Assembly: GCA_021397835.1 (NCBI GenBank)
Contig: JAJFZO010000230.1
Coordinates: 5,946,001 to 6,010,000, forward strand
Source of the DNA: Moringa oleifera
Lineage: Eukaryota > Streptophyta > Magnoliopsida > Brassicales > Moringaceae
DNA: 64,000 nucleotides
Reading direction: 5' to 3'
Shown here: positions 53,189 to 64,000 of the stretch, piece after piece
Layout of the letters: each line of letters starts with the position of its first letter
How positions within the stretch are numbered: position 1 is the stretch's first letter
Notes under the pieces: generated by a model
Database searches by the model: none
Told to the model about the DNA's origin: nothing
What the model saw: the letters and a program-made list of their open reading frames with translations, nothing else
Made by a program: the position numbers and the translations under genes

Positions 53189-55414
53189 CTAAGGATCTGC
53201 TCGTTTATGGAACTCCATAACCCAACTGTTGTAAGCAGTGCAAATAACTTCACAACCCAGGAAACCAGATGTTACTGCTAAACCCTCAAACTCCTTCTGG
53301 GTTCTCTCTTTTCCTCCCGGGTTTTGAGCCAACATGAAGAGATCTTGCTCGAAGACAATGTTCGAAGAGACAGTACTTTCAGGTGCCACGGGAAGAATTG
53401 ATTCCACGATGATCACTTTGCCGGTGTTGGGAAGAGCTTCCCAGCAGTTCTTGAGGAGCTTCAAGCAATGCTCATCACTCCAATCATGGAGTATCCACTG
53501 CAAAGGTGTCAATACTTCAAGAATCAACACAGCCAATACAAATGAAGAAAAAAAAAAGCAAAATTAAGTATGTAAGACTGGTTCGAAGATAAGTTCACTG
53601 AAGATAAGAAAACATATTCATGAAGCAGAAGGAAGAACTTTGTTGAACAAGGTAGGCACTTCATGAAATAATTTTACTAGTCTTTTCTCTTCTGATCTTC
53701 GAAAGCTAGAGGCAGAGCCTTACCTTCATGAAAATGGCATCTCCTTTAGGAACACTTACAAACATATCTCCTCCAACGTGCTCCACACCTACACCATCAC
53801 CATAACTTATATCATTTTTATGTTTGGACTCAGATCTTCTACTGATCTGCACTATCTTGATCTATCTAAAAGAAGATAACAGGTTCTCTTCATAATTTAC
53901 ATTTCTTCAGATTATCAGCACCGCTTTACATCTATTCAGATTATCAGCATTGCTCAAATCAAAGGGCTTTTTTCATAATTTACATCTCTTCATATCATCA
54001 GCATCATTTTATATCTGTTCAGATTATCAGCGCCACTCAGATCAAGAGAGGATCATGATCTTTTTATGCTTACATGAGGAGCACTAAGCTCATAGATCAG
54101 GAGTTCTACATGGCATCCGGTTACAATTACTCAGAATTCTTGTTTCCTACACAGCAGGTCACGAGATCAAAAATGGCATAATGGATCTCGAAATATTGCA
54201 GTAAACATGCAGAAAGTTATATACCTGGATAAGAAGGTGCATCGGCTAAAACATGAGGGAGATCGTAATTAACACCCCTGATGTGAGGATACTTAGAGGT
54301 GATGAGATTGAGAGTAACTCCAATTCCACCTCCAACATCGACCAACAAGTTCAGACCTTCGAATCCTTGGTACACATCAAGAATCTTTCTCATGATCAAT
54401 GTCGTGTGGCTCGACATTGCCTGATTGAACACCCTATTGAACCTTTGATCTGTTCCTGGATACTCAAAAGCTGTCATCCCGTATGCCCGGTTAAATGGAA
54501 TGCCCCCTTCTAGTATAACATCATTCAAATGGTACCTGAGATTGAACTCCCTTGAAAAATCTACAGTACAGTATTCTATCACTCGAATTCAAGTAGAAAA
54601 GCTCAGTTGTGCAGAATTTCCTTTCTCACAAGCACTAACATTTAAAGATGGAACTAAAAGATACTAATCATATCAAATCAAGCAATATCCAAATTCTAAA
54701 GCATATGAACACTTAGATTTCTACAAAATCTCACTTTAAGTTAATTTAAGGAAAAAGAGTGAGACCCTGAAATTCTGTTTGTTTCCTGTGAAAGCTATTC
54801 CTTGAGTAAAAATGTATGAGAAGCATTTTCCATCTTGTCTGAGAACAAATATGGCTCCTGGAAAGTTAGAAACTAGTTGCGGGGACCCATGAAAATCAGC
54901 AGACACAGAGCGACATATGTATAAAAAGGGAGTAAATTCATAAAGGGAAAAGGGAAAAGGAATCACTGCAGTGAAGTTCCAGAGGGTAAAAGTACCAGCT
55001 CTCCATGAAGACCTTATCATGGAGCAACAGGAACAGAGGACCAACAGACCCCGAATCTTGATTCTTCACAAGGAACCTGCTAATGGGTCCGGTACCGTAC
55101 AATCTCTCAACATCCCCATTATCCCCATTCCGGAGGCGACACCTGAGTACAGAATAGCTCGCCAATAGACGCAGAACCCGGTCCAACAAGACTGGCGCCT
55201 GTGGGTTCCTGGAAGGAAGCCGACTCGCGATCTCGACAGGCGACAAGAAGGCGCCGTCCCCAGCCGCGTATATAGTGTCTACGAGGCCGAGTTCCAGGGC
55301 CGACTTCAGCACCATCGGAAGCACCACCGCGTTGGCCAGCCTGATGGCTTGCTTGCCAAGTTCTTGGTCTTCGTCTACTCGGTCATGGTCGTTGATCCGT
55401 TGAAGATCGCTCAT
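53189..55414 (-). CDS. COMT-like O-methyltransferase, copy B
   Basis: Same four-exon structure as copy A: 54996-55414, 54225-54535, 53724-53788 and 53189-53497, 367 residues. The SAM loop and H269, E297, E329 are kept. By reading the two proteins I count eight differences from A: T73A, A108T, D118N, H131L, K226R, M302V, V303A and S352T. Position 131 lies in the phenolic substrate pocket of Medicago COMT, where lignin enzymes have Asn. H166 is Pro in both copies. The TAA nine codons upstream of the ATG closes the leader frame and fixes the start at 55414. Both copies have intact frames and splice sites, so both may be active, perhaps with slightly different substrate preference. Confidence 0.93.
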
Positions 55415-57090
55415 TTTCGTGCCCTGGGCTGGTGTGGTTTAGGACAGGGCTCTGAATAGTTCTTGAATCTGTAATATACAAGAACTGTTTGGATGAGTCC
55501 GACCCGTAACCTCATTCTAGGATCTTCGGATAGATCCAGCCATCAGAGAAGATGGGAGCCCAAGTACCGGCCCTTTAAGGAAGCTCAGCAAACTGCAACA
55601 CCGTTCAAGATCTGGCCTTCCATTCTAATTCACAGTTGCCAATCTCTGTTATTTATTCCTTCGTTTTTCAGCATCCAAATCTTTCCTTTTATAAGTTTGT
55701 GGGCTCCCTCTAGCTTGCTCTTGAGGTGATATTTATATTGTGTCGTTAAATAAATTTTAATATTTAAAAATAAAATTTTAATGTCTTAATTTAATTTTAA
55801 TAATTATAACAAAACTAAAATTATTGTTATTATTAAAATATTTTTAAAAATAACTGAAATAAATTTTGGTAATTTTTTATAAATATTAATAATATAAATT
55901 TTTAAAATATATTTTTAATATTTGTAAAATTTGTTATAATTATAAGTTAAATATTTTTTTATATTTATAAAAAATTTAAATCAAAATTTATTGTATAAAA
56001 TTTTTAATTTAAATATTTTTGTTTTTTAATTTTTTAATAAAATTAAATTTAATGTAAATTGACAAATTAAGATTGGATATACTACTTTTTAACATCAATA
56101 TTTATTTAATAATATGACATAAATACCAAAATTTTATATAATCTTTATCATTAGTTTTATTAATATTATTAATATTTTTATTATTTATATTTAAAAATAT
56201 TTTTATGAAAAATAATTATTAAAATAATAAATTAATAAATTTTAAAAAATAATATTTTAACAAATGTTTATGTGTTGCACAATATCGTGCAGTATTAATA
56301 TTTTTAATAATTTATTAAATAAATTATTTATATTGTATTAACTTTGTTGGTTTGTAGTATGATCAATCGAAACTATCACTATCATATATAATTTTATTTT
56401 ATTTATAAATATATGATAGAGACAGATATGTAAATAGTATGATAATTAAAATATTTTTTCGTCTGTATGGTAAGATTTCAAACAATGAGATTATCTGTAT
56501 TTATTAATGTATTTTTTATTATTTTAATTTTTTTAAAAAAATTAAAAATATTTTTTGATAACAAATTATTTAAATTTTTAAAAATATATAATTTAATTTC
56601 AAACTTTAAATTATTTCAATAACTATTTATAAAAAGAAAATGTAAGGAGAACTTGTTCTTGAAAAGCATATGGGAAATGAAGTTTGACAATGAAGCCTTG
56701 ACATAATGACTCCTGAAATTAAGAAAATGTAGTCGAATCAAATTTGGTGGATCTGGCTAATTGCGTTTAGTCAAGGGTACCAATCCAGCACGTGACATAT
56801 TTCCGTCGTAGTTACCAAGTTGCATCATATGTTAATGTGTCTAAATCATCAAATTGTAAATGCGATGGAATCATGATATAAACGTTACGTAGTGACATCA
56901 ATTGTTAAGCTGCTAACTGTGAAAATTTACTATAATTTTTATTTTGTTATTTTTAGGCCTTGTTGCTAGGGTGGTCAATTTCCATAGATTTTAAAGCAAA
57001 TGGGAAATGGGCCCCATAATTTGAGGGCAGCTCTTAGGGGACCCATCTGGGTTTTTCCCACTTACTAACTTTGCTTCTAATAGGGTACCC
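55415..57090. other. Upstream region of copy B
   Basis: Counterpart of 51460-53105: an AT-rich section with the recurrent motif at 55991-56020, then the GC-normal block 56640-57090 with a G-box near 56788. No gene is seen. Confidence 0.55.
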
Positions 57091-57790
57091 TTCTCAAGGC
57101 CCATAACCCCTCCTAGGGGTAAACTCCAAAAACTTGCCCAATTGAAGCAATTTCATGGGGTTCATGAAACGAAAGAGCCCAAAAGCAATTCACGTGTCAT
57201 TAGCTTGTAGATTATCAAAAAGAAAGAAACAAAAAAAAGTCCCATTACTTCCTAAGTTACATGTGCATGATAATTTAAAGATTTCGTTAAAGACTCTTCA
57301 TGCCATCTGAAAATAATTGAGATAAAAATACGTGAAAATGAATTTCTTTGATTGTGATTTAGTAAATGAGATTTATAATAAAAATAAAATAATATTATAA
57401 TATAATTAAAGTATCTTTCGATAATCAACTTTAAATATGATTTTAACAAATTATTGCTATAGAAATAAGGCACGGCAATTCATCACTCAAGTTAAAATAT
57501 GATTTTTATATAAAATTATCATAAAAATACAATACGACAGTATATCATTCGTTTTAATTATAATCATTTATATTTAATTAAAATATATAAATTTAAAAAA
57601 TAAAAATATATCTAAATATATATTATACATTGTTAACATGTATTAATACTCTGTAAAAAATTACGATAAAAGATAAATATGTTAAAACTAGGCAAACAAT
57701 ATGTCACCATTAGTTTTCTCAAGTGAGATATACAAATTGATGATTTAGACCCAACCATCAAGTTGTTGTTACTGTTACTGTGCCATCCAA

Positions 57791-57812
57791 TTGTTGTTGT
57801 TGTTGTTGTTGG
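57791..57812. repeat. (TTG)n microsatellite
   Basis: Seven uninterrupted TTG units in otherwise AT-rich intergenic DNA. Confidence 0.85.
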
Positions 57813-60457
57813 TTTTTGCTTCCTTCAAAGCGCACAATGAGTGCTTGCCTTCAGCAATTAGCAACCACTCCTCCTCTATATTAAATTCAAAAAATGTTCA
57901 TAATCATCTTAAGAAAGACAAATGTAAGGTGCACCCATCCCCCATAATTGCGGTGGATCAGCTTGCTTTTTCATGATTTGTTCCTCACATAAGGGTATGT
58001 GTTGGATCCCTATTATAGTTTTTTATTAAGAGATTGAAATATTTGATAACCTCTGTTTAATTATATATTATAAATAAATTTCTTTTTTTAATAAAAATTA
58101 ACAAACATAGTCAAGGAGGTCCTTAGAGAAAAAAAAAAACATCTCTTTGGTAGTATTTTTTATTTTATTTTTTTAAAATTTTTTGATGCCATTTTCTAAT
58201 GTCAAATAGAATTCGATTTTTAGTGGAACACGATACTCAATTGCTTTTTCTTTCGCAAGTTTGCAAGCGCCGTGTGTAATCGGGAAGGGTGTAGACCTTG
58301 ACTCTGGCAAACTTGAGTAACTTTTTTTTTTTTATATAAAATTAATTTATTAAAAAACATCAAATATAAAAATAATATAATAAAAGTACAATTTTTTAAA
58401 ATTAATTTTATTAATAAAATATATATTTTATTAATAATTTTAAATTAATATTTATAAAAAAATTATGTTTATTAAATTTATTAATTTTTTTATTTATAAT
58501 CTTCATTAACGTTAATAACTTTACAAACATGATGTGTATGTAACTTTTAAATATATAATTATTTAAATATTTTTTAAAAATATTATTAAAATAAATAAAA
58601 TAATTTTATATTAAATTTATTAAAAATATAATATTTAAATATTTAAATATAATAAAAAATATGTTTTAATTTTTTAATATTTGAAAGCGATATTAAAATA
58701 ATTATATAAATAAAAATCATATGTATATTGTATTTATATATAAAATATTAATAAAATTTATTAAATAAAATTTTATATTAAAAATCAAATAAAAATACAA
58801 ATTTTAAATAAATATAATTTTTTTATAGATTTTGATTTGACATTATAAATAAAATATTTTTCATATAAATAATATTTTTAATTAATAATAAAGATTGAGA
58901 TATTTAACATATGTTAAGTTTGAGCCAAAATACTTATTTTATAATATTTGAAATAATTCAAATTAATTTAATAATTAAATTTTTAAATAAAATTACTGAA
59001 TGCGAGTAAAAATAAAACAAAACATTAAACTAGATATTATTTTTAACTTTTTATTTTTATATAGAATTTTAATCTAGATAATTAATATTTTGAATTTGTC
59101 CGGCACTAAAGTAAGGAACAAAAATGCCACCCATACACTATGATGCAACGAATCAATTTATTATTTATATTATAAACACTTTTTAGGTATATTTTATTTT
59201 ATTTTAAAGGCAATAAGCATCATACTCTCATGCACCATTTATTGCTTGTTTGATGAATATGCCACTGTTTTTTTTTTTTTAATAGTGCCCTAATTTTTTA
59301 TTTTTATTTTTATTAATGAAAAAGATGTGTTACGATTTAACAGAACTTTGAATTATGAAAGTAATGTGACAACAACAAGCCCGCCAAGATTGACCTTATA
59401 ACATATGCATATCATAAACTAGCAAAATTCAATGATTGATGTTTATATTAACTCCAATCAGAAGAATATTATTATTAATTATATCAAATTTGTTGTTATT
59501 TTGAATTGAAGACATAACGAGATACACGATTTTCACATTAATTTTATATTATTTAATGATTACATTATTAATTAGTGTATAAATTTTGATTTAATAAATT
59601 ATAAAAATATTATAATATAAATAAAAATAAAAATCTCATAAAACTTTAATATTTATTTTATGTTATCAATTAAATATTTGTATTAAAATAATAAAAATTA
59701 AATATTAAAATATTAATTTGGTTTAAATTAAATTTTAACTTAAATAATTATAAAAAACTAAAGATATTTTTATTATTGATTCAAATTAATTTTTCACTTT
59801 ACTTCAAATTCATCACCCAGATTTAAACAATTTACGATATAAAATATATTTTTTGATAAATTTTTTAAAATTTTAATAATAATAATAATAAATAAAAATA
59901 TATATGTTTAATATTTAAAAAATTCTGACTTTTTGTGATGATAGCTTAAATATTTTTTTATATTTATAAAAAAAATTAAGATTAAAATTTATTGTATAAG
60001 ATCTTTAATATGAATATCTTTAATTGTTAAATTTTTTAATAAATTTTAATTTAAACCAAATTGATAGATTATTATTCAATTGGTTACTTTTAAAATATAA
60101 AATTTTGATTAATAATTTAGGGTGAATATTAAAGATCTTTACCCTATAAACAATTATCATACATATAAATTTACACTTGATTTAGATAAATTGTTATTAT
60201 TATTATTAATTTTTTTGTTATAGTAAAAATAAATAATATGATAAATAACGAGTCTTTTGTGATTTTAAAGTATAAAATTGGAAAAATAAAGAATATATCA
60301 ATTTCCTATACAAATGTAAGTCATTTTGTCAAAGTTAGTACTTTGCTTCTTTTTTTTTTTTTTACTTGTATGCTCTCTTTCATTGAATTTAATTAAAAAC
60401 TTCACTAAGACTCAACTCACCGAACGTGGTCCGCGTACTATTTTTTTTTAAATTAAA

Positions 60458-60509
<52 letters not shown>

Positions 60510-60510
60510 T
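60458..60510. repeat. (ATT)n microsatellite
   Basis: About 17 uninterrupted ATT units, the longest perfect simple repeat in the window and probably length-polymorphic. Confidence 0.9.
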
Positions 60511-63500
60511 TGGTGAGAGAAATTAAATAATCGGATAAAAATTGGTATGTGCTTGATATCGATATTGAAACTAAGCTATACGGACAAAAATCTAAATAAA
60601 CATGGATTGTGAGATGTTGGATGTGGAATTTAGAAATGTCGATGGGTCCAATTGAAGTGACAAAAAGTGATTTCAAATTCGGAGATACATATATATAATT
60701 CAAGCCTAATTGCACGACATGTGATGGGTCGGATTTGTATATAATTTCTCTTTTGGACTAACCTAAACATGGCGGTGCACTTTATCGTTTTTTAATCATG
60801 ATAAGTTTATCGTTTATTCCATTTATTTTTAAAAGTTATTAATTAATTTTAAAAAATTAAAAATAAATTTTTATTTTTCTACCGTTCACTTAAATCAAAA
60901 AGTATCAAAAGTTAAAGATAAAAAGATTATAAAATTAACTCAAATTTGTTTTTATTTATTTTTTGTTGTTAGTTTCTTTAATTATGAAAAGTTTAATTAA
61001 ATTGATGGCATCGATAATGACATATGAGTTAAGTGCTTACCTTACAGTAAGCTTCGATCTTAAGGTTAATCTCCATTCAACCCATTAGGGATCAATTAGA
61101 CTTAAATTGAATAACTAACCCTCAATTCAAGTCAAATGTATTAGATTGAATCTGCACATCTAATATTATAATAAAATAAAACATTTAATAAATAATTTTT
61201 TTACAAAAATTATCTTTAAATATAAAAAATTATAAATTAAATCAAATAAACGACGCTATCCTTTCATTTTCAACGACTCAACTTAAAAAAACTTAATAAA
61301 AACACAATAATAATGTATATAAGCAAACTCTTCATTCTTACATTGTTTAAAAATTACACTATCACGTTTTATATAACAAAAATTAATTTTAACATTATAA
61401 AAAATGAATTAAAAAATAATTCAATTTAATAATAATTACATTGTTGACATAAATATAAAGCAAAAAATTAAGAAAATAAAAAAATATATTTGATATTACA
61501 TCACGTGAAAACAGCTATAATAACATTCATAAGTCGTGACCGTGATATTTCTTTGTCAATGAATTAAAAAAAGGGATTCAAAAATCAATCAAATTAATAA
61601 GCAAAATGGGTGCCGTTTGAAAAATAAAAATGATTCACGTGCGAGAAACACAAGCCTTGCCGTCGGTTGTCTAATCGTCGTACATCGGTGCAATATAGAC
61701 CACAATAATTTTTTAAAAATAATATAAATATTAAAAATAAATTATTTTTTCCCTTTTTTCTGCCACCGATTTAATTAAATGTTTACATCCAAGAAAGATA
61801 ACAAAAAAATATAAACAAGAAAAGCAGAAAACGAAATGTCACATGTGAAAAGGAAGTGCTTGGAAACTTCAGGAGGAATGCGCCGACCGGCAATATGGTC
61901 CACTAATCCAACAATTAAGAAATTAAATATATACTAAAATAGAAAAAATAAAAAATTATTTTTACTTTTATATAATAAATAGATAATTTTTGAAATAAAT
62001 GCTAAAAAATAAAATATAAATATAAGTATATGAAACATGATTTTTTAATTTAAATTTAAAAATAACAATTTTGACTCGAATAATTATAGAAAAATAATGA
62101 TAGTTTTATTAGTGAATTATTCAAGAAATAATTTAAATAAATTTTATATTTTATTTTCAGTTTATTTTAACATTTTAAAAATAAACTCAAAATATTTTTT
62201 GATAAAATTTAAATTAAAACAAAATTAAGACGTTCAGATATAATTACTCTAATTAGTATTTAAAATTTAAATTAAAAATATGTGTAATTTAAAATTTTTA
62301 TATTTATTTTAAAAATATAATATTATTTAAACGTGATTATTAAATAAAATTTAAATTATAACTACAAATAATTTTATGTATTCATTAGATTTGTTGGGTC
62401 TTCAGGTTTGGATTTGCTTCTTGCAATTCGTATGGATAACGGCATTCGGATTTGACGGCTGGACCTGATTTAGAGTGACCGGGTCAAAGAAGCATACGAG
62501 CAAGCAAACCAATTCTGATACATTCACAAACGGCGCCCTTTTTGACTGCATTCAGTTTACTTCAGCAAATTGCATGCCGGTTTTTGGTTAGGCATGTGAC
62601 CTGTATGCTGTTTTTTTTTTTTTTTAAATTACAAATCACATTTTGTGATTTTTGTAATATAAACCTTCATTTTATATGACCATAGTATATATTTTTAAAA
62701 AAATTCAGTTTTATTTTATATTTTAAAATGTTGATTAAATAAATTATATATTTGAGGTTTCAGTTTGAACTAATTTAAAAAAATTAAAAATAAAGATATT
62801 TAAATTGAAAATTAATAAAAATATTTAATTTATTTTTTAAAAAACTGTAAATAAATGTTCAAACTATTATCATAAAAAATAGAATATTTTGAATAGTAAA
62901 AGTATATATCTATTTAAGTTTATATTATTAATTAAAGATTAAACTAAAATAGTTTATGAGAAGAAAATTATTCAATTATAATAGATTGATTTGGACAAAG
63001 ATAAAATTTTTGAGTTATTTTTGAAAAAAATTAATGATAAAAATATACTTAATTTTTTACAATAATTTAGATTAAGATTCAATTTAAATCAAATTAAAAA
63101 ATTAAATATTTAATTGATTCAAAATTTAAATTAAAAATATATATTTATTTTTAAAATAATTTTAAATTTTATTAAATTATATGAGACCCACTTAAAATTA
63201 TTTAATTAAGAGTGTAAACATTCTCATTATAGTTAATAATTAAAAAATATTTGTAAAATATTATTTTTAATAAGAAGAATCTTTTAAAAGAAAAAGGTGT
63301 TCAGTGAAATAAGAAAAAATTATTTTTTAGTCAAAATAATAATTACCCATGTGCTTAGGTGGTCTTAGACATCAACTCTTGATATTTGAATTTTCTTTAG
63401 TTGCAAATCATGTTTGGTTATATTATTTTATTAAAAAATGTGATTTTTTTTAATTTTAATTTTAGCAAAAGAAATTGAAGAACGGTTGGCAAGAAGAGAG

Positions 63501-63623
63501 GAATTAAAAAAAATTAGGGTAACCTAATAAATTAAAAGGAAATAAACAAAAATAGTTTTAAAAGGGAAAAATAGTAAATGAAATTCACCAGCAGAGATTG
63601 TCACAGACTGTGACTGAAAACGA

Positions 63624-63748
63624 CACGTGGGAGCCGTGGGTCCGACATCTGCTGTGATTCGACAGCCCTACTTAGCCTCCTTTTACTACAATTCATACAT
63701 TATTCCACCATGTGCCCTATTTCCTGCCCCACTTTTTATCCACACGTG
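63624..63748 (+). promoter_or_regulatory. Two G-boxes upstream of the secreted-protein gene
   Basis: CACGTG at 63624-63629 and ACGTG within CACACGTGC at 63743-63748, followed by a CT-rich leader (63810-63831) just before the ATG at 63839. The role is inferred from position only. Confidence 0.4.
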
Positions 63749-63838
63749 CTCTATTCTCTTTCTCCGAGTCCCTCTAGCATCTTGCCTTATCTTTCTTTTT
63801 CTTTTTCCTCATTCCTCCCTCTCTCTCTCTCTGAAAAT

Positions 63839-64000
63839 ATGAATTTTTGCAAAAATCATTTCTTCTTCTTCTCTTCAATCTTAGTTTCAGCACTTATTTC
63901 ATGTAATAACAATGGATTCTCGTCTGCTAAGTCTGTAAACGACAACACCGAGCTCTCCTTCTTTGACATGAGCTACATGAAACCGACGTCGAAGCCGCTG
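63839..64000 (+). CDS. 5' end of an unidentified secreted-protein gene
   Basis: From ATG at 63839 the frame is open for 54 codons to the window edge. The first ~23 residues form a signal peptide: a basic N-region (MNFCKNH), a hydrophobic core with FFFF and ILVSALIS, then a small-residue end. The mature start is Asn/Ser-rich, then reads ELSFFDMSYMKPTSKPL. A CT-rich leader directly precedes the ATG. I do not recognise the family from so short a piece, and an extracellular or cell-wall protein is the most that can be said. Confidence 0.6.
   Translation, partial: MNFCKNHFFFFSSILVSALISCNNNGFSSAKSVNDNTELSFFDMSYMKPTSKPL

Larger units (their letters stand above)
53106..57090. repeat. Tandem duplication unit B (COMT-like gene with flanks)
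   Basis: Second copy of the unit at 49165-53105. The offset is 3941 bp at the gene 3' end, 3955 bp at the start codon and 3996 bp in the far upstream block, showing small net insertions in B. Similarity ends at 57090-57092. Confidence 0.9.
57091..63600. other. Long AT-rich intergenic region, no gene seen
   Basis: About 6.5 kb of strongly AT-rich sequence. It holds a TTG repeat (57791-57811), an ATT repeat (60458-60510), a diverged copy of the recurrent AT motif (59985-60060), and many short self-similar AT blocks. GC-normal islands (57091-57230, 58200-58320, 61020-61150, 61610-61690, 62390-62600) have no protein-like frame. I could not find terminal inverted repeats, LTRs or transposase remains by eye. 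Confidence 0.55.

Noticed and set aside
53106..57090. Possible assembly artefact rather than a real second COMT-like copy
   Set aside because: The copies differ at eight amino acids and at scattered intron and flank positions with several indels, more than expected from duplicated assembly of one allele, although a collapsed haplotype cannot be fully excluded.
57091..63600. Searched for LTR retrotransposon ends or a CRISPR-like array in the long AT-rich region
   Set aside because: No paired long terminal repeats, primer-binding site or regularly spaced repeats were visible. CRISPR arrays are not expected in a plant nuclear genome.

Overview
The window is nuclear DNA of a flowering plant, probably a woody eudicot. 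The genes have many exons with GT..AG introns, intergenic DNA is very rich in A and T, and the proteins are plant-specific or plant-type (chlorophyllide a oxygenase, COMT-like O-methyltransferases, plant SEC24A). An intron-containing elongator tRNA-Met also fits. I cannot name the species from the sequence. Exon boundaries below were placed by hand from splice dinucleotides, reading-frame phase and remembered family proteins. All listed splice phases close.

Layout. 1-1340: a truncated tRNA-Met gene (-), AT-rich DNA, a tRNA-Gln gene (+). 1341-4921 (-): a TLC-domain membrane protein gene whose first exon appears frameshifted. 6217-9504 (+): chlorophyllide a oxygenase (CAO), divergent from the TLC gene, with two G-boxes upstream. 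10436-10774 (-): an intronless zinc-ribbon protein. 12284-30407 (-): a 24-exon SEC24A-like COPII coat gene with long introns, one holding a likely LINE remnant. 32288-34486 (-): a BTB/POZ protein. 38137-40873 (+): V-ATPase proteolipid subunit c. 42132-43216 (+): a small GNAT-like acetyltransferase. 44514-48652 (-): F-box protein 7-like. 49165-57090: a perfect-order tandem duplication of about 3.95 kb, each copy carrying a COMT-like O-methyltransferase gene (-). 57091-63838: AT-rich intergenic DNA with no gene seen. 63839-64000 (+): the 5' end of a secreted-protein gene cut by the window edge.

The genes do not form one pathway. They are housekeeping functions (ER export, vacuolar acidification, ubiquitin ligase adaptors, chlorophyll b synthesis) plus a small specialised-metabolism locus. 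The order TLC, BTB, GNAT, F-box matches, from memory, Arabidopsis At1g21790, At1g21780, At1g21770, At1g21760. The neighbouring O-methyltransferases recall the paralogous At1g77520-77540 block, so this looks like an old conserved block with CAO, the zinc-ribbon gene, SEC24 and VHA-c in between.

I saw no clear new biological system. The most useful leads are the recent COMT-like duplication with substituted substrate-pocket residues (including one that differs between the copies), the probable 4-bp frameshift in the TLC gene, and a dispersed AT-rich repeat family.
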